64,000 nt of DNA from Clostridia bacterium (GCA_017410605.1 JAFQQN010000012.1:141144-205143), one strand, 5' to 3'; positions 52,897 to 60,657 are shown, counted from the first letter of the stretch. The notes: generated by a model not told the origin, from the sequence alone. Program-made: numbers and translations.

Positions 52897-54099
52897 ATGG
52901 ATAATAAAGAAAGACTTGTGGGCACCGTTTCAAGAGGTATCCGTTGTCCCATTTTCCGCGAGGGTGACGACCTTGCAGGTCTTGTAACCGAAAGCGTTTT
53001 AAACGCCGCCGAAAACGAAGGCTTCAGTCTTCGCGATAAGGACGTTATTTCACTTACCGAGTCTATAGTTGCCAGGGTTCAGGGCAACTATGCCACCGTT
53101 GACGATATTGCTGCCGACGTTAGGGCAAAGCTTGGTGGCGGAACAATTGGTGTAATTTTCCCCATTCTTTCCCGTAACCGCTTTGCAATATGCCTTAAGG
53201 GTATTGCAAAGGGCGCCAAAAAAATTGTGCTTATGCTCAGTTACCCCTCTGATGAGGTTGGTAATTCCCTTGCCACTTATGACCTTATAGATGCCGCCGG
53301 TATTAACCCCTATTCCGACGTTCTTTCTCTTGAAAAATACCGCGAGGTTTTCGGTGTTCAGAAGCTTGAATTTACCGGTGTTGATTATGTTGAATATTAC
53401 GGCAACCTTATTCGTGAAATGGGTTGTGAGGTTGAAATTATTTTCGCCAACCAGGCAAAGGCTATTTTAGAATATACCGACTGTGTTTTAACCTGTGATA
53501 TTCACACCCGCCAGCGTACAAAGCGTCTTCTTAAAGCCGCCGGTGCAAAGGTTGTTTGCGGTCTTGACGATATTTTAAATGCCCCCGTAAATGGTAGTGG
53601 CTGTAACGAAAAATATGGTTTGCTTGGTTCTAATAAATCTACCGAAGATAAAATCAAGTTGTTCCCCCGTGAGTGTCAGGGCCTTGTTGAAGATATTCAG
53701 GCTCGTGTTTTAAAGGCAACCGGCAAAAACGTAGAGGTTATGGTTTACGGCGACGGTGCCTTTAAAGATCCCAAGGGCAAAATTTGGGAACTTGCAGACC
53801 CTGTTGTTTCCCCCGCTTTCACCTCAGGACTTGTTGGTACCCCCAACGAGCTTAAGCTTAAATACCTTGCCGATAACGATTTTAAAGACCTTTCGGGAGC
53901 TGAGCTTAAAAAGGCTATTTCAGAAAGCATTAAGGCTAAAGACGGCAGCAGTCTTGTAGGTAATATGGCCGCACAGGGCACAACACCCCGTCAGCTTACT
54001 GACCTTATAGGTTCTCTTTGCGACCTTACAAGTGGTTCGGGCGACAAGGGTACCCCCGTTGTTTTGGTTCAAGGCTATTTTGACAACTATACAAATTAA
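52897..54099 (+). CDS. CofE-like coenzyme F420-0:L-glutamate ligase family protein
   Basis: 400 residues. Resembles CofE/FbiB-type ligases in RGIRCPIFREGDDLAGLVTESV, the segment DKDVISLTESIVARVQGN and GIVFP-like GVIFPILSRNRFA. F420 is not expected in most gut Clostridia, and no other F420 gene is in this window, so the true substrate may be a different gamma-glutamyl acceptor. The later residues (MVYGDGAFKDPKGKIWELADPV) are part of the same long variant. ATG 52897 follows AAGAAGGA. It lies 55 bp after guaA, probably in the same transcript, ending at a terminator. Confidence 0.75.
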   Translation: MDNKERLVGTVSRGIRCPIFREGDDLAGLVTESVLNAAENEGFSLRDKDVISLTESIVARVQGNYATVDDIAADVRAKLGGGTIGVIFPILSRNRFAICLKGIAKGAKKIVLMLSYPSDEVGNSLATYDLIDAAGINPYSDVLSLEKYREVFGVQKLEFTGVDYVEYYGNLIREMGCEVEIIFANQAKAILEYTDCVLTCDIHTRQRTKRLLKAAGAKVVCGLDDILNAPVNGSGCNEKYGLLGSNKSTEDKIKLFPRECQGLVEDIQARVLKATGKNVEVMVYGDGAFKDPKGKIWELADPVVSPAFTSGLVGTPNELKLKYLADNDFKDLSGAELKKAISESIKAKDGSSLVGNMAAQGTTPRQLTDLIGSLCDLTSGSGDKGTPVVLVQGYFDNYTN

Positions 54100-54108
54100 T
54101 TTTATAAT

Positions 54109-54142
54109 CCGGACTGTCTTATGGTTACAGTCCGGGTTTTTA
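54109..54142 (+). terminator. Terminator after the CofE-like gene
   Basis: CCGGACTGT pairs with ACAGTCCGG around a 9-base loop, followed by G and T-run. Confidence 0.9.
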
Positions 54143-54157
54143 GTTAACCTCTTTTGC

Positions 54158-54185
54158 TTGACATTTATTTGTTTTTTGATATAAT
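54158..54185 (+). promoter_or_regulatory. Promoter of the nucleotide-sugar dehydratase gene
   Basis: Consensus TTGACA (54158-54163) and TATAAT (54180-54185), 16 bp apart. Confidence 0.88.
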
Positions 54186-54229
54186 TACAATGTTAGAAAC
54201 TGATTATTGAATTTTGTGGGTGTGATAGC

Positions 54230-55273
54230 ATGTTTAAAGATAAAACGTTACTTATAACCGGTGGTACAGGAAGCTTTGGTAATGCCGTTTTAGACCGCTT
54301 TCTTAATACCGATATTAAAGAAATCCGCATATTCTCACGTGATGAAAAAAAACAGGACGATATGCGTCACCTGTATCAAAGCATCTGCCCCGAAGCAAGT
54401 AATAAAATCAAGTTCTTTATAGGCGACGTGCGTGATCTTTCAAGCGTTAAAAACGCAATGCACGGTGTAGATTATATCTTCCATGCCGCCGCCTTAAAGC
54501 AGGTTCCAAGCTGTGAATTTTTCCCCCTTGAAGCCGTTAAAACCAACATTATAGGCACAGACAATGTTCTTACCGCCGCCATTGAGGCAGGCGTTAAAAA
54601 GGTTATATGCCTTTCTACCGACAAAGCGGCTTATCCCGTTAATGCAATGGGCACCTCAAAGGCTATGATGGAAAAGGTTATAGTTGCGAAAAGCCGTACA
54701 GTTTCCCCTGAAGATACCACTATCTGTTGCACAAGGTACGGCAACGTTATGTGTTCAAGAGGCAGCGTTATTCCCCTTTTCATTGAACAAATTAAAGCCG
54801 GTAAGCCCCTTACCGTAACCGAGCCCTCTATGACACGCTTTATTATGTCTTTAGAAGAGGCGGTTGAGCTTGTTGTTTTCGCTTTTCAAAATGCCGAAAG
54901 CGGCGATATTATGGTTCAAAAGGCCCCCGCTTGTACTATAGAGGTTTTGGCAACCGCCGTAAAAGAGCTTTTTGGTGCAGATAATGAAATTAAGGTTATA
55001 GGAATTCGCCACGGCGAAAAAATGTATGAAACTCTTCTTACTAATGAAGAATGTGCCGGCGCTATTGATATGGGTAATTTTTACCGTGTTCCCGCCGATA
55101 AGCGCGACCTTAATTATGATAAATATTTCAAGACAGGGGACACCACGCGTAACACCCTTACAGAATTTAATTCCGGCAATACTGAGCTTTTGGATGTAGA
55201 GCAGGTTAAAGAAAAGCTGCTTTCACTTTCCTATATAAGAGAAGAACTTGCTGAATTTAAAAAGAACAAATAA
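54230..55273 (+). CDS. UDP-N-acetylglucosamine 4,6-dehydratase family protein (CapE/FlaA1-like)
   Basis: 347-residue extended SDR of the polysaccharide-biosynthesis CapD/FlaA1 family. NAD loop LLITGGTGSFGNAV; FSRDEKKQDDMR; the active region VICLSTDKAAYPVNAMGTSKAMMEKV where Asp/Lys and Met-x-x-x-Lys replace the usual Tyr-x-x-x-Lys as in this subfamily; ICCTRYGNVMCSRGSVIPLF. It converts UDP-GlcNAc to a 4-keto-6-deoxy sugar for capsule or glycan synthesis. Own consensus promoter and terminator; no other capsule gene follows here, so it stands alone before the tRNA-Arg island. Confidence 0.9.
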   Translation: MFKDKTLLITGGTGSFGNAVLDRFLNTDIKEIRIFSRDEKKQDDMRHLYQSICPEASNKIKFFIGDVRDLSSVKNAMHGVDYIFHAAALKQVPSCEFFPLEAVKTNIIGTDNVLTAAIEAGVKKVICLSTDKAAYPVNAMGTSKAMMEKVIVAKSRTVSPEDTTICCTRYGNVMCSRGSVIPLFIEQIKAGKPLTVTEPSMTRFIMSLEEAVELVVFAFQNAESGDIMVQKAPACTIEVLATAVKELFGADNEIKVIGIRHGEKMYETLLTNEECAGAIDMGNFYRVPADKRDLNYDKYFKTGDTTRNTLTEFNSGNTELLDVEQVKEKLLSLSYIREELAEFKKNK

Positions 55274-55290
55274 GCCAAACAAAAGACTTT

Positions 55291-55324
55291 ATCCGGGGGG
55301 CTAATTCTCCCCCGGATTTTTCTT
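55291..55324 (+). terminator. Terminator after the dehydratase gene
   Basis: ATCCGGGGG pairs with CCCCCGGAT, followed by TTTTTCTT. Confidence 0.92.
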
Positions 55325-55331
55325 AAATATA

Positions 55332-55360
55332 TTGACAAAAGTAAAATTTTAGGGTAATAT
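55332..55360 (+). promoter_or_regulatory. Promoter of the first tRNA-Arg gene
   Basis: TTGACA (55332-55337) and TAATAT (55355-55360), 17 bp apart, 58 bp before the mature tRNA 5' end. Confidence 0.75.
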
Positions 55361-55418
55361 ATATTGGCTGTATTAATAAACCGCAAAACTTGGTTCGCTT
55401 TGTCAATTTAATATCTAC

Positions 55419-55493
55419 GCCTCCTTAGTTAAATGGATATAATAAACCCCTCCTAAGGGTTAGTTGTGAGTTCGATTCTCGCAGGGGGTGCCA
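55419..55493 (+). tRNA. tRNA-Arg (anticodon CCU)
   Basis: A complete cloverleaf can be drawn: acceptor GCCTCCT with AGGGGGT (two G-U), a D arm with GG in its loop, anticodon stem AACCC/GGGTT with loop CTCCTAA (anticodon CCT), a 4-base variable loop, and T stem GTGAG/CTCGC with TTCGATT. The CCA end is encoded. An identical copy lies at 55754. Confidence 0.95.
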
Positions 55494-55496
55494 AAG

Positions 55497-55532
55497 CAAA
55501 AAAGCAGACTGCCAATCGGTCTGCTTTTTTAG
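55497..55532 (+). terminator. Terminator after the first tRNA-Arg
   Basis: AAAAAGCAGAC pairs with GTCTGCTTTTT around a loop of about 9 bases; the T-run continues into the tRNA-like fragment. Confidence 0.88.
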
Positions 55533-55710
55533 TTAAATGGATATAAGAACCTCACCCATTTGCAAAATCAAAGATTTTGAATGGGTCCCGAGAACCTTGA
55601 TACGGCTTCTCCGTATGAGGAACCTCACCCATTTGCAAAATCAAAGATTTGTCAGTGGGTCCCGAGAACCTTGATACGGCTCCGCCGTATGAATAAACCC
55701 CTCTTAGTCG
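55529..55710 (+). pseudogene. Degenerate tRNA-Arg relic interrupted by the 73-bp repeats
   Basis: Bases 55529-55546 repeat the tRNA D-arm (TTAGTTAAATGGATATAA), and 55692-55710 resume with the anticodon arm AATAAACCCCTCTTAG, where the tRNA would continue. The two halves flank exactly the two 73-bp repeats. The 5' acceptor and the T arm are not recognisable, so it cannot be a working tRNA. Confidence 0.65.
55547..55692 (+). repeat. Two tandem 73-bp repeats with paired hairpins
   Basis: Units start at 55547 and 55620. Each has a long hairpin (ACCCATT...AATGGGT with inner CAAAATC/GATTTTG in unit 1) and a second hairpin with ATACGG/CCGTAT arms. In unit 2 some bases differ, with the second stem extended to ATACGGC/GCCGTAT. 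They lie within the tRNA relic. Confidence 0.85.
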
Positions 55711-55753
55711 GGGATTTGTTCTTTCCTCCCAATCTGCAATTTAATAAAAATAT

Positions 55754-55828
55754 GCCTCCTTAGTTAAATGGATATAATAAACCCCTCCTAAGGGTTAGTT
55801 GTGAGTTCGATTCTCGCAGGGGGTGCCA
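55754..55828 (+). tRNA. tRNA-Arg (anticodon CCU), second copy
   Basis: Same 75 bases as the tRNA at 55419, including encoded CCA. No separate consensus promoter was found, so it may depend on read-through or a weak promoter. A terminator follows. Confidence 0.93.
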
Positions 55829-55868
55829 AAAAACCAATCTCCGCTTTTATGGAGGTTGGTTTTTAAAT
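55829..55868 (+). terminator. Terminator after the second tRNA-Arg
   Basis: AAACCAATCTCC pairs imperfectly with GGAGGTTGGTTT, followed by a T-run. Confidence 0.8.
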
Positions 55869-55967
55869 TCCCTAGAGAATCGAAAAGGGCAATTGCAAAG
55901 CAATAAAAACAGTCCGGTGGACTGTTTTGGTGCCCGCGTGCGTGCCACAAGCGGTAGCGCCAGTGGG

Positions 55968-55988
55968 CGATTCTCGCAGGGGGTGCCA
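55968..55988 (+). repeat. tRNA-Arg 3'-end fragment
   Basis: The last 20 or so bases repeat the T loop, 3' T stem, acceptor and CCA of the two tRNA-Arg genes (GATTCTCGCAGGGGGTGCCA). Nothing upstream matches the rest of the tRNA. Such 3'-end duplicates are what integrases that use tRNA genes leave behind as attachment sites, but no integrase is present here. Confidence 0.75.
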
Positions 55989-55990
55989 AA

Positions 55991-56098
55991 GCCCCAAGGA
56001 CGATAAGTTCTTGGGGCTTACTTCTTACCTATTACCTCTTCATTCTTACCTAAAAAGTCCTTGGAGCTTTGGGGAGTAATATGTAAGAAGTGATATGT
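55991..56098. repeat. Nested inverted repeat between tRNA island and beta-helix gene
   Basis: GCCCCAAG(GA)/TTCTTGGGGC forms a hairpin at 55991-56017. Beyond it, TTACTTCTTACCTATTAC near 56019 and GTAATATGTAAGAAGTGAT near 56079 are inverted copies with a few mismatches, and AGTCCTTGG near 56056 is inverted to the CCAAGGAC of the first hairpin. No coding sequence. Confidence 0.6.
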
Positions 56099-56185
56099 TT
56101 GGTGTGGTTTCGCCACGAATTACAAAAACAATGCTTCACATTGTTTTTCTTGCAACATTTCCCCCAAACTGTAAAGTATTCTTGC

Positions 56186-56214
56186 TTGACTACATAAGGA
56201 AAATAATGTATAAT
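56186..56214 (+). promoter_or_regulatory. Promoter of the beta-helix protein gene
   Basis: TTGACT (56186-56191) and TATAAT (56209-56214) with a 17-bp spacer, 30 bp before the ATG. Confidence 0.85.
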
Positions 56215-56244
56215 TTGAAAAACAACTTAGCGGAGGCGTTTAAA

Positions 56245-57840
56245 ATGAACAAGATTAACCGAACCTGTTTAGCAAACGAGCTTGAAAGCCTTATAAATTC
56301 CACCCCCGATGGAGGAGTATGTGTTTTAGAGGCGAAGGAATATTACCTTACAAGACAGGTTGTTATAAACAACAAAAAGGGAATAACCGTTGATGGAAGT
56401 AAAGCTACCATTGTTACCAAATATGTTAACAATGATGATTATTCTAAAAGTACAAATGCCTTTTTAATAAAGCATTGTGATAATGTTACTCTAACCGATT
56501 TTGTAATGGAAACTGATGTTCCAACAAACCTGACTGCCACCGTTGAGTTTATTGATTTTGAGGAAAATACCGTTATTTTTGCGGTAGACAAAAACTTTGA
56601 GGTTCACGGCGATGAGGTGCTTATGGCCTTTAACTCCTTTGACAGTGAAGGCTCACCCGATTATCGTATGCAGTCTTATTTCCGTCACCCCGACCCCAAC
56701 ATTGTAACCCTTATCTTAGGCGAAATTCTTCTTGCAAACACCTATGCCAGCGCTAAATATGACTATTTTGGGGACAACCGTTTTAAGGTATATTTTCCTA
56801 AAGTAAGCCCCAAGCTTACGGTTGGCGACAGAGTATGTATTCGCCACACAATGTATGGCCCAAGCGCCATTACACTAAGCGACAGTAACGACACTCTGCT
56901 TAAAAATATTACAATGCATTCGGTTCCGGGAATGGGCATTGTTGTGCTACCCCGTTGCAAAAACCTTACCATAGAAGGTTTTAAAATTGTTGCTAAGGAA
57001 GGCAGTAATACTCTTATGCCCGGCAACTGTGACGGCATACATTTGACCGGACTTTGCGGTAAGCTTGTTATGAAAAACTGCGCCTTTGACGGAATGGGTG
57101 ACGACGCTCTTAACGTTCACTCCACCGCAGGAACAATAACTGGGCTTATAGATGAAAGAACTATAAAGTGTGGGTACTGTAAAAAAGGCCCCGATGGTAC
57201 TCTGCCCGAAAGATGGTGTGAACCGGAAGACGTTATAAAGGTGTTTGACCCTGTTTCAATGGCACATACCGGAACCCTTAAAGCCATATCCTTTAAAGAT
57301 GGCATCCTTGAATTTGAACTTATTTCGGGTACATACAAACAGGGCGACACTATGCAAAACACAACCTATGCCCCCGCTTTAGAAATAGACAATTGTGTTG
57401 TAAAAAATACAAGGGCAAGAGGCTTTGTTGTTCAGACAGAGAATGTTGAAATTAAAAACTGTTATTTCTTCGGTATGTCCTCTAACGCTATTAAGGTTGC
57501 ACCCTGTTTCTCTTATTGGTATGAGGTTGGCCCAACCAACAACTTTTATTTCCACGATAATGTTATTGAAAAGTGCGCATTTGTTACCCCCGGTACACCG
57601 ATTATTGGCATATTAACCAACCATAAGGTTAGCGATAACACAATATCTCATCTACACAAAAATGTTCGAATAGAAAATAACATTATTAAAAGAGCCCATA
57701 GTAACTGCATTACCGTTATGGCAACCGACGGCGTTAAGGTTTCGGGCAACCGATTTGAAAACCGTATGGAAAAAGATACAGACCCCATAAGCCTTGTTAA
57801 CTGCACCGAGATTGTAGTAGAGGATAATAAAGATATATAA
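56245..57840 (+). CDS. Right-handed beta-helix protein, possible GH110-like alpha-galactosidase
   Basis: 531 residues with repeating short strands typical of pectate-lyase-like beta helices (NVTLTDFVM, NLTIEGFKIV, KLVMKNCAFDG, NVEIKNCYFFG, NVRIENNIIKRA, GVKVSGNRFENR). The block CDGIHLTGLCGKLVMKNC followed by FDGMGDDALNVH resembles the Asp-Asp site of GH110 alpha-1,3-galactosidases, from memory of the family. No signal peptide, so cytoplasmic. ATG 56245 chosen: CGGAGG lies 8 bp upstream and a consensus promoter lies just before; longer frames overlap the promoter. Confidence 0.72.
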   Translation: MNKINRTCLANELESLINSTPDGGVCVLEAKEYYLTRQVVINNKKGITVDGSKATIVTKYVNNDDYSKSTNAFLIKHCDNVTLTDFVMETDVPTNLTATVEFIDFEENTVIFAVDKNFEVHGDEVLMAFNSFDSEGSPDYRMQSYFRHPDPNIVTLILGEILLANTYASAKYDYFGDNRFKVYFPKVSPKLTVGDRVCIRHTMYGPSAITLSDSNDTLLKNITMHSVPGMGIVVLPRCKNLTIEGFKIVAKEGSNTLMPGNCDGIHLTGLCGKLVMKNCAFDGMGDDALNVHSTAGTITGLIDERTIKCGYCKKGPDGTLPERWCEPEDVIKVFDPVSMAHTGTLKAISFKDGILEFELISGTYKQGDTMQNTTYAPALEIDNCVVKNTRARGFVVQTENVEIKNCYFFGMSSNAIKVAPCFSYWYEVGPTNNFYFHDNVIEKCAFVTPGTPIIGILTNHKVSDNTISHLHKNVRIENNIIKRAHSNCITVMATDGVKVSGNRFENRMEKDTDPISLVNCTEIVVEDNKDI

Positions 57841-57842
57841 CG

Positions 57843-57876
57843 AAAAGCCGTCAGCATTAAACTGGCGGCTTTTGCT
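57843..57876. terminator. Bidirectional terminator between beta-helix and ECF genes
   Basis: AAAAGCCGTCAG pairs with CTGGCGGCTTTT (one G-U) around CATTAAA. Confidence 0.88.
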
Positions 57877-58437
57877 TTATGTGTTTTTATGTTGAATTTT
57901 AAGTAACTTTTTAAGAAGCTCTGACAACGGAACTATTAGTATTCCCGCGGCAAGATTTCCTATGCCGTGTGTAATATCAAAGGGCAAACCTGCCACAACC
58001 CAAGCCACCGTTTGCTCAAAATTAAGCCCGAAAAACAGTGCCTGAACGGGGGCATAAAGCAAACCAAAGGCAAGGCCGTGAAGCCCACAAACTATTGGGT
58101 AAACAACACAGGCTATCCTTTTCGGCATTTTTTGTGGCAAAAGCATTGTAACCGCCCACAGAACAGTCCAAATGTAGAGGTAAGGAACCCACCACATAGT
58201 AAAACCTGCATATAATCCGTTAAGGAACACATAAACATAAATTGGTATTAACGCCTTTTTGCGAAAGATAATAGTAAAAACAACCGTAAACATTCCGAGC
58301 AGGTGAATGTTTGGTAAAGCTTCCATAATCACCTTTGAGCAGAACATAAGGGCGCCAAACATAGCAAATAAAACCATTTCCCGTATGCTCAAAGAGATTT
58401 TCTTTCTGCTTTTGGGCTTATTACTTTGTGTATTCAA
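57877..58437 (-). CDS. ECF transporter S component, probably for cobalamin or a corrinoid
   Basis: 186-residue membrane protein with about six helices and the ECF S-component N-terminus (REMVLFAMFGALMFCSKVIMEALPNIHLLGMF in part). A basic 20-residue start precedes the first helix. It overlaps the DUF4430 lipoprotein gene by 17 bp, and both lie behind a cobalamin riboswitch, so a cobalamin-related substrate is likely. The ATPase and T components are not in this window. The start used is TTG 58437; it has only a weak, distant ribosome site. Confidence 0.82.
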   Translation of the reverse strand: MNTQSNKPKSRKKISLSIREMVLFAMFGALMFCSKVIMEALPNIHLLGMFTVVFTIIFRKKALIPIYVYVFLNGLYAGFTMWWVPYLYIWTVLWAVTMLLPQKMPKRIACVVYPIVCGLHGLAFGLLYAPVQALFFGLNFEQTVAWVVAGLPFDITHGIGNLAAGILIVPLSELLKKLLKIQHKNT

Positions 58438-58846
58438 GTTGATATGTTACACCTTCTGCAATTTCAGTGGTATCAACGCCGGAAGTTGCATATTCCCCGT
58501 CAACATAAAAAGCCCAATAACTTTTATCTACGTCATAATCGGCTGTAATGCCGTTTACAACCTTTATATAAAGGCCGTATTCACTCTCTTCGCCCTCAAT
58601 AAGCTTGTTTTCAAGTAGGGCGGCTCCCACTGTGTCTTTATCTGTTTTTACAGTAAAAGTTACGGTTTGTTCTTCTGCCTTCACCTGAACTATAACAGTT
58701 TTTGTTCCCTCGCCTAACTGGGTATCCTTTGTATATGTTGCGTTTTCCCAAAGTCCTGTTTTGTCTACAGAATTTCCACAAGCCACAAGACTAAAAAGGC
58801 AGATAATGGCAAGTACGACAGAAATAGTTGATTTGATTTTATTCAT
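58421..58846 (-). CDS. DUF4430-domain lipoprotein
   Basis: 141 residues. The lipoprotein signal is clear: KSTISVVLAIICLFSLVAC with lipobox LVAC. The domain VQVKAEEQTVTFTVKTDKDTVGAALLENKLI ... YGLYIKVVNGITADYDVDKSYWAFYVDGEYATSGVDTTEI (in part) is DUF4430, which resembles the transcobalamin C-terminal fold. I chose ATG 58846, 9 bp after AAAGGA; upstream in-frame TTG and ATG start inside or against that site. With the ECF S component it forms a surface capture plus uptake pair under B12 control. Confidence 0.88.
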   Translation of the reverse strand: MNKIKSTISVVLAIICLFSLVACGNSVDKTGLWENATYTKDTQLGEGTKTVIVQVKAEEQTVTFTVKTDKDTVGAALLENKLIEGEESEYGLYIKVVNGITADYDVDKSYWAFYVDGEYATSGVDTTEIAEGVTYQLEYTK

Positions 58847-58892
58847 TTTTCTCATTCCTTTCTTTTTCAACAAAAGGAGCCATATTTTCGGC

Positions 58893-58922
58893 TAAAAATA
58901 AAAGTACCCTTCAAAGGGTACT
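58893..58922 (-). terminator. Terminator of the cobalamin leader
   Basis: AGTACCCT pairs with AGGGTACT around TTGA; on the minus strand TTTATTTTTAG follows. It sits between aptamer and lipoprotein gene. Confidence 0.8.
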
Positions 58923-58984
58923 GTGAGTAAAGAGAGGTATCCTGCCATACCAAAAAAGTTAGAGAAAGCCTTAACTATATCTTC

Positions 58985-59190
58985 ACACATCTCCCCATTT
59001 GCCCAAGAGACTTTTATGTGTCGCAAACCGATAAGCATTCCGACTTGACTTGTATAATACAAGAGTTACGGTAATGGCTGTTGCTGCGGATTTGCACCGC
59101 TATTTCCTTATCCCCGAAGCATACCGTCTTGCAGTATGTTCGGCAACAGATGTACTTCCTACATCTGTTGGTCTGCGCTTATTCTTTTGT
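58985..59190 (-). promoter_or_regulatory. Cobalamin riboswitch
   Basis: On the minus strand the core GCGGTGCAAATCCGC, then AGCAACAGCCATTACCGTAA, and the B12-box-like AAGTCGGAATGC followed by TATCGG are in the expected order. The edges are approximate. A terminator then a DUF4430/ECF pair lie downstream, so cobalamin should repress uptake. Confidence 0.85.
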
Positions 59191-59197
59191 CCACTAC

Positions 59198-59226
59198 ATT
59201 ATATAACAATACCTTATTTTTTTCAA
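59198..59226 (-). promoter_or_regulatory. Promoter of the cobalamin-controlled unit
   Basis: On the minus strand TTGAAA (59226-59221) and TATAAT (59203-59198), 17 bp apart. Confidence 0.8.
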
Positions 59227-59258
59227 TACTATAAAACAAACTTTTTGTGGTAAAAATA

Positions 59259-59286
59259 TAGACAATTTTCAAAAAGTATATATAAT
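59259..59286 (+). promoter_or_regulatory. Promoter of the MFS-phosphodiesterase pair
   Basis: TAGACA (59259-59264) and TATAAT (59281-59286), 16 bp apart, 36 bp before the ATG. Confidence 0.7.
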
Positions 59287-59322
59287 AAATAGTAGTGTTT
59301 AAATTTTTTTGGAGGTTTACTT

Positions 59323-60654
59323 ATGAAGCTTAACACAAAACGCACCGTGCTTGTAGGCTTTGCATTTCTTTCAATATGCGCCTTCTGGCAGATGTACGAC
59401 GCTTTGGTTCCCAAAATTTTAACCGGCACCTTTAATATTTCAGAAACTGCCAGCGGCTTTATTATGGCGGCAGACAACATTCTTGCCCTTTTTCTACTGC
59501 CCTTTTTTGGCAGTCTTTCTGACCGCTGTAAAAGCAAGTTGGGCCGAAGAAGACCTTTTATTTTATTCGGCACCCTTTTAGCAGTCGCCCTTATGATATG
59601 GCTTCCCGTTCTAAGCAATAGCTATTATTCTGCCCCCTCCACCTTTAAATTAGTAGCCTTTATTGTTCTGCTTGGCCTTATTTTGATAGCTATGGGTACA
59701 TACCGCAGTCCTGCGGTTGCCCTTATGCCCGACGTTACACCAAAACCTCTTAGAAGTAAAGGTAACGCTATTATAAACCTTATGGGTGCAGTAGGCGGTG
59801 TGATTTATCTTGTTATAACCACCGTTCTTTACTCAAAATCTCGCGTAGAGGGTCTTGACCACATTAATTATCTTCCACTTTTTATTATAGTAGGGGGAAT
59901 TATGCTTCTTGCCCTTTTAATGCTTATGCTTTTCGTGAACGAGCCTAAACTTTGTGCCGAACAGGCCGAATATGAAAAAGCGCACCCCGAAGAAAGCCTC
60001 GTTAAAAAAGACGAGGTTGGTAAAACCGTTATGCCCAAAGAGGTTAAACGCAGTCTTATTTTCATTTTAATATCTATATCCCTTTGGTTTATTGGCTATA
60101 ACGGTGTTACAACCTGGTTTACACGCTATGCCCAGGTGGTTTGGAATATGGGCGACGGCGAAGCCTCGGCCTGTCTTACTGTTGCAACCGTTGGAGCCAT
60201 AGCAAGTTACATTCCCGTTGGTGCCGTTGCAAGTAAGCTTGGCAGAAAAAAGACCATTAAATTTGGTGTTGTACTTCTTGCCCTCTGCTTTGCCTCAGGT
60301 TATATATACACCCTGTTCTTTAACAGTTTTTCGCCCCTTTTATTTATAATCTTCGGTCTTGTTGGTATTGCCTGGGCCTCTATTAACGTTAACAGTCTTC
60401 CTATGGTGGTTGAAATGTGTGCCGGAAGCGATGTTGGTAAATTTACCGGGCTTTATTACACCTTTAGCATGTCAGCGCAAATTGTTACCCCTATTGTTGC
60501 CGGTTTTTTATTAGAAAATGTTAGCTACAAAGTGCTTTTCCTTTATTCTGCAATATTTGTTGCCCTTGCCTTTATTACAATGAGCTTTGTAAAACACGGC
60601 GACAACAAAATTGAGGCCAAAAAAGGGTTAGAAGCCTTTGATGTAGAGGACTAA
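59323..60654 (+). CDS. MFS transporter, sucrose/SLC45-like
   Basis: 443 residues with twelve predicted membrane helices. The loop LSDRCKSKLGRRRPFILFG resembles the RRRPF motif of SLC45/plant sucrose transporters, and MGTYRSPAVALMPDVTPKPLRSKGNA is typical of that group. A cytoplasmic loop rich in Lys/Glu follows helix six. Ribosome site GGAGG precedes ATG. Four bases separate it from the phosphodiesterase gene. The sugar is unknown. Confidence 0.87.
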   Translation: MKLNTKRTVLVGFAFLSICAFWQMYDALVPKILTGTFNISETASGFIMAADNILALFLLPFFGSLSDRCKSKLGRRRPFILFGTLLAVALMIWLPVLSNSYYSAPSTFKLVAFIVLLGLILIAMGTYRSPAVALMPDVTPKPLRSKGNAIINLMGAVGGVIYLVITTVLYSKSRVEGLDHINYLPLFIIVGGIMLLALLMLMLFVNEPKLCAEQAEYEKAHPEESLVKKDEVGKTVMPKEVKRSLIFILISISLWFIGYNGVTTWFTRYAQVVWNMGDGEASACLTVATVGAIASYIPVGAVASKLGRKKTIKFGVVLLALCFASGYIYTLFFNSFSPLLFIIFGLVGIAWASINVNSLPMVVEMCAGSDVGKFTGLYYTFSMSAQIVTPIVAGFLLENVSYKVLFLYSAIFVALAFITMSFVKHGDNKIEAKKGLEAFDVED

Positions 60655-60657
60655 ATA

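Noticed and set aside
55795..55989. Minus-strand open frame ending in GTPCENRTHN
   Set aside because: This is the well-known spurious translation of tRNA-gene antisense sequence.
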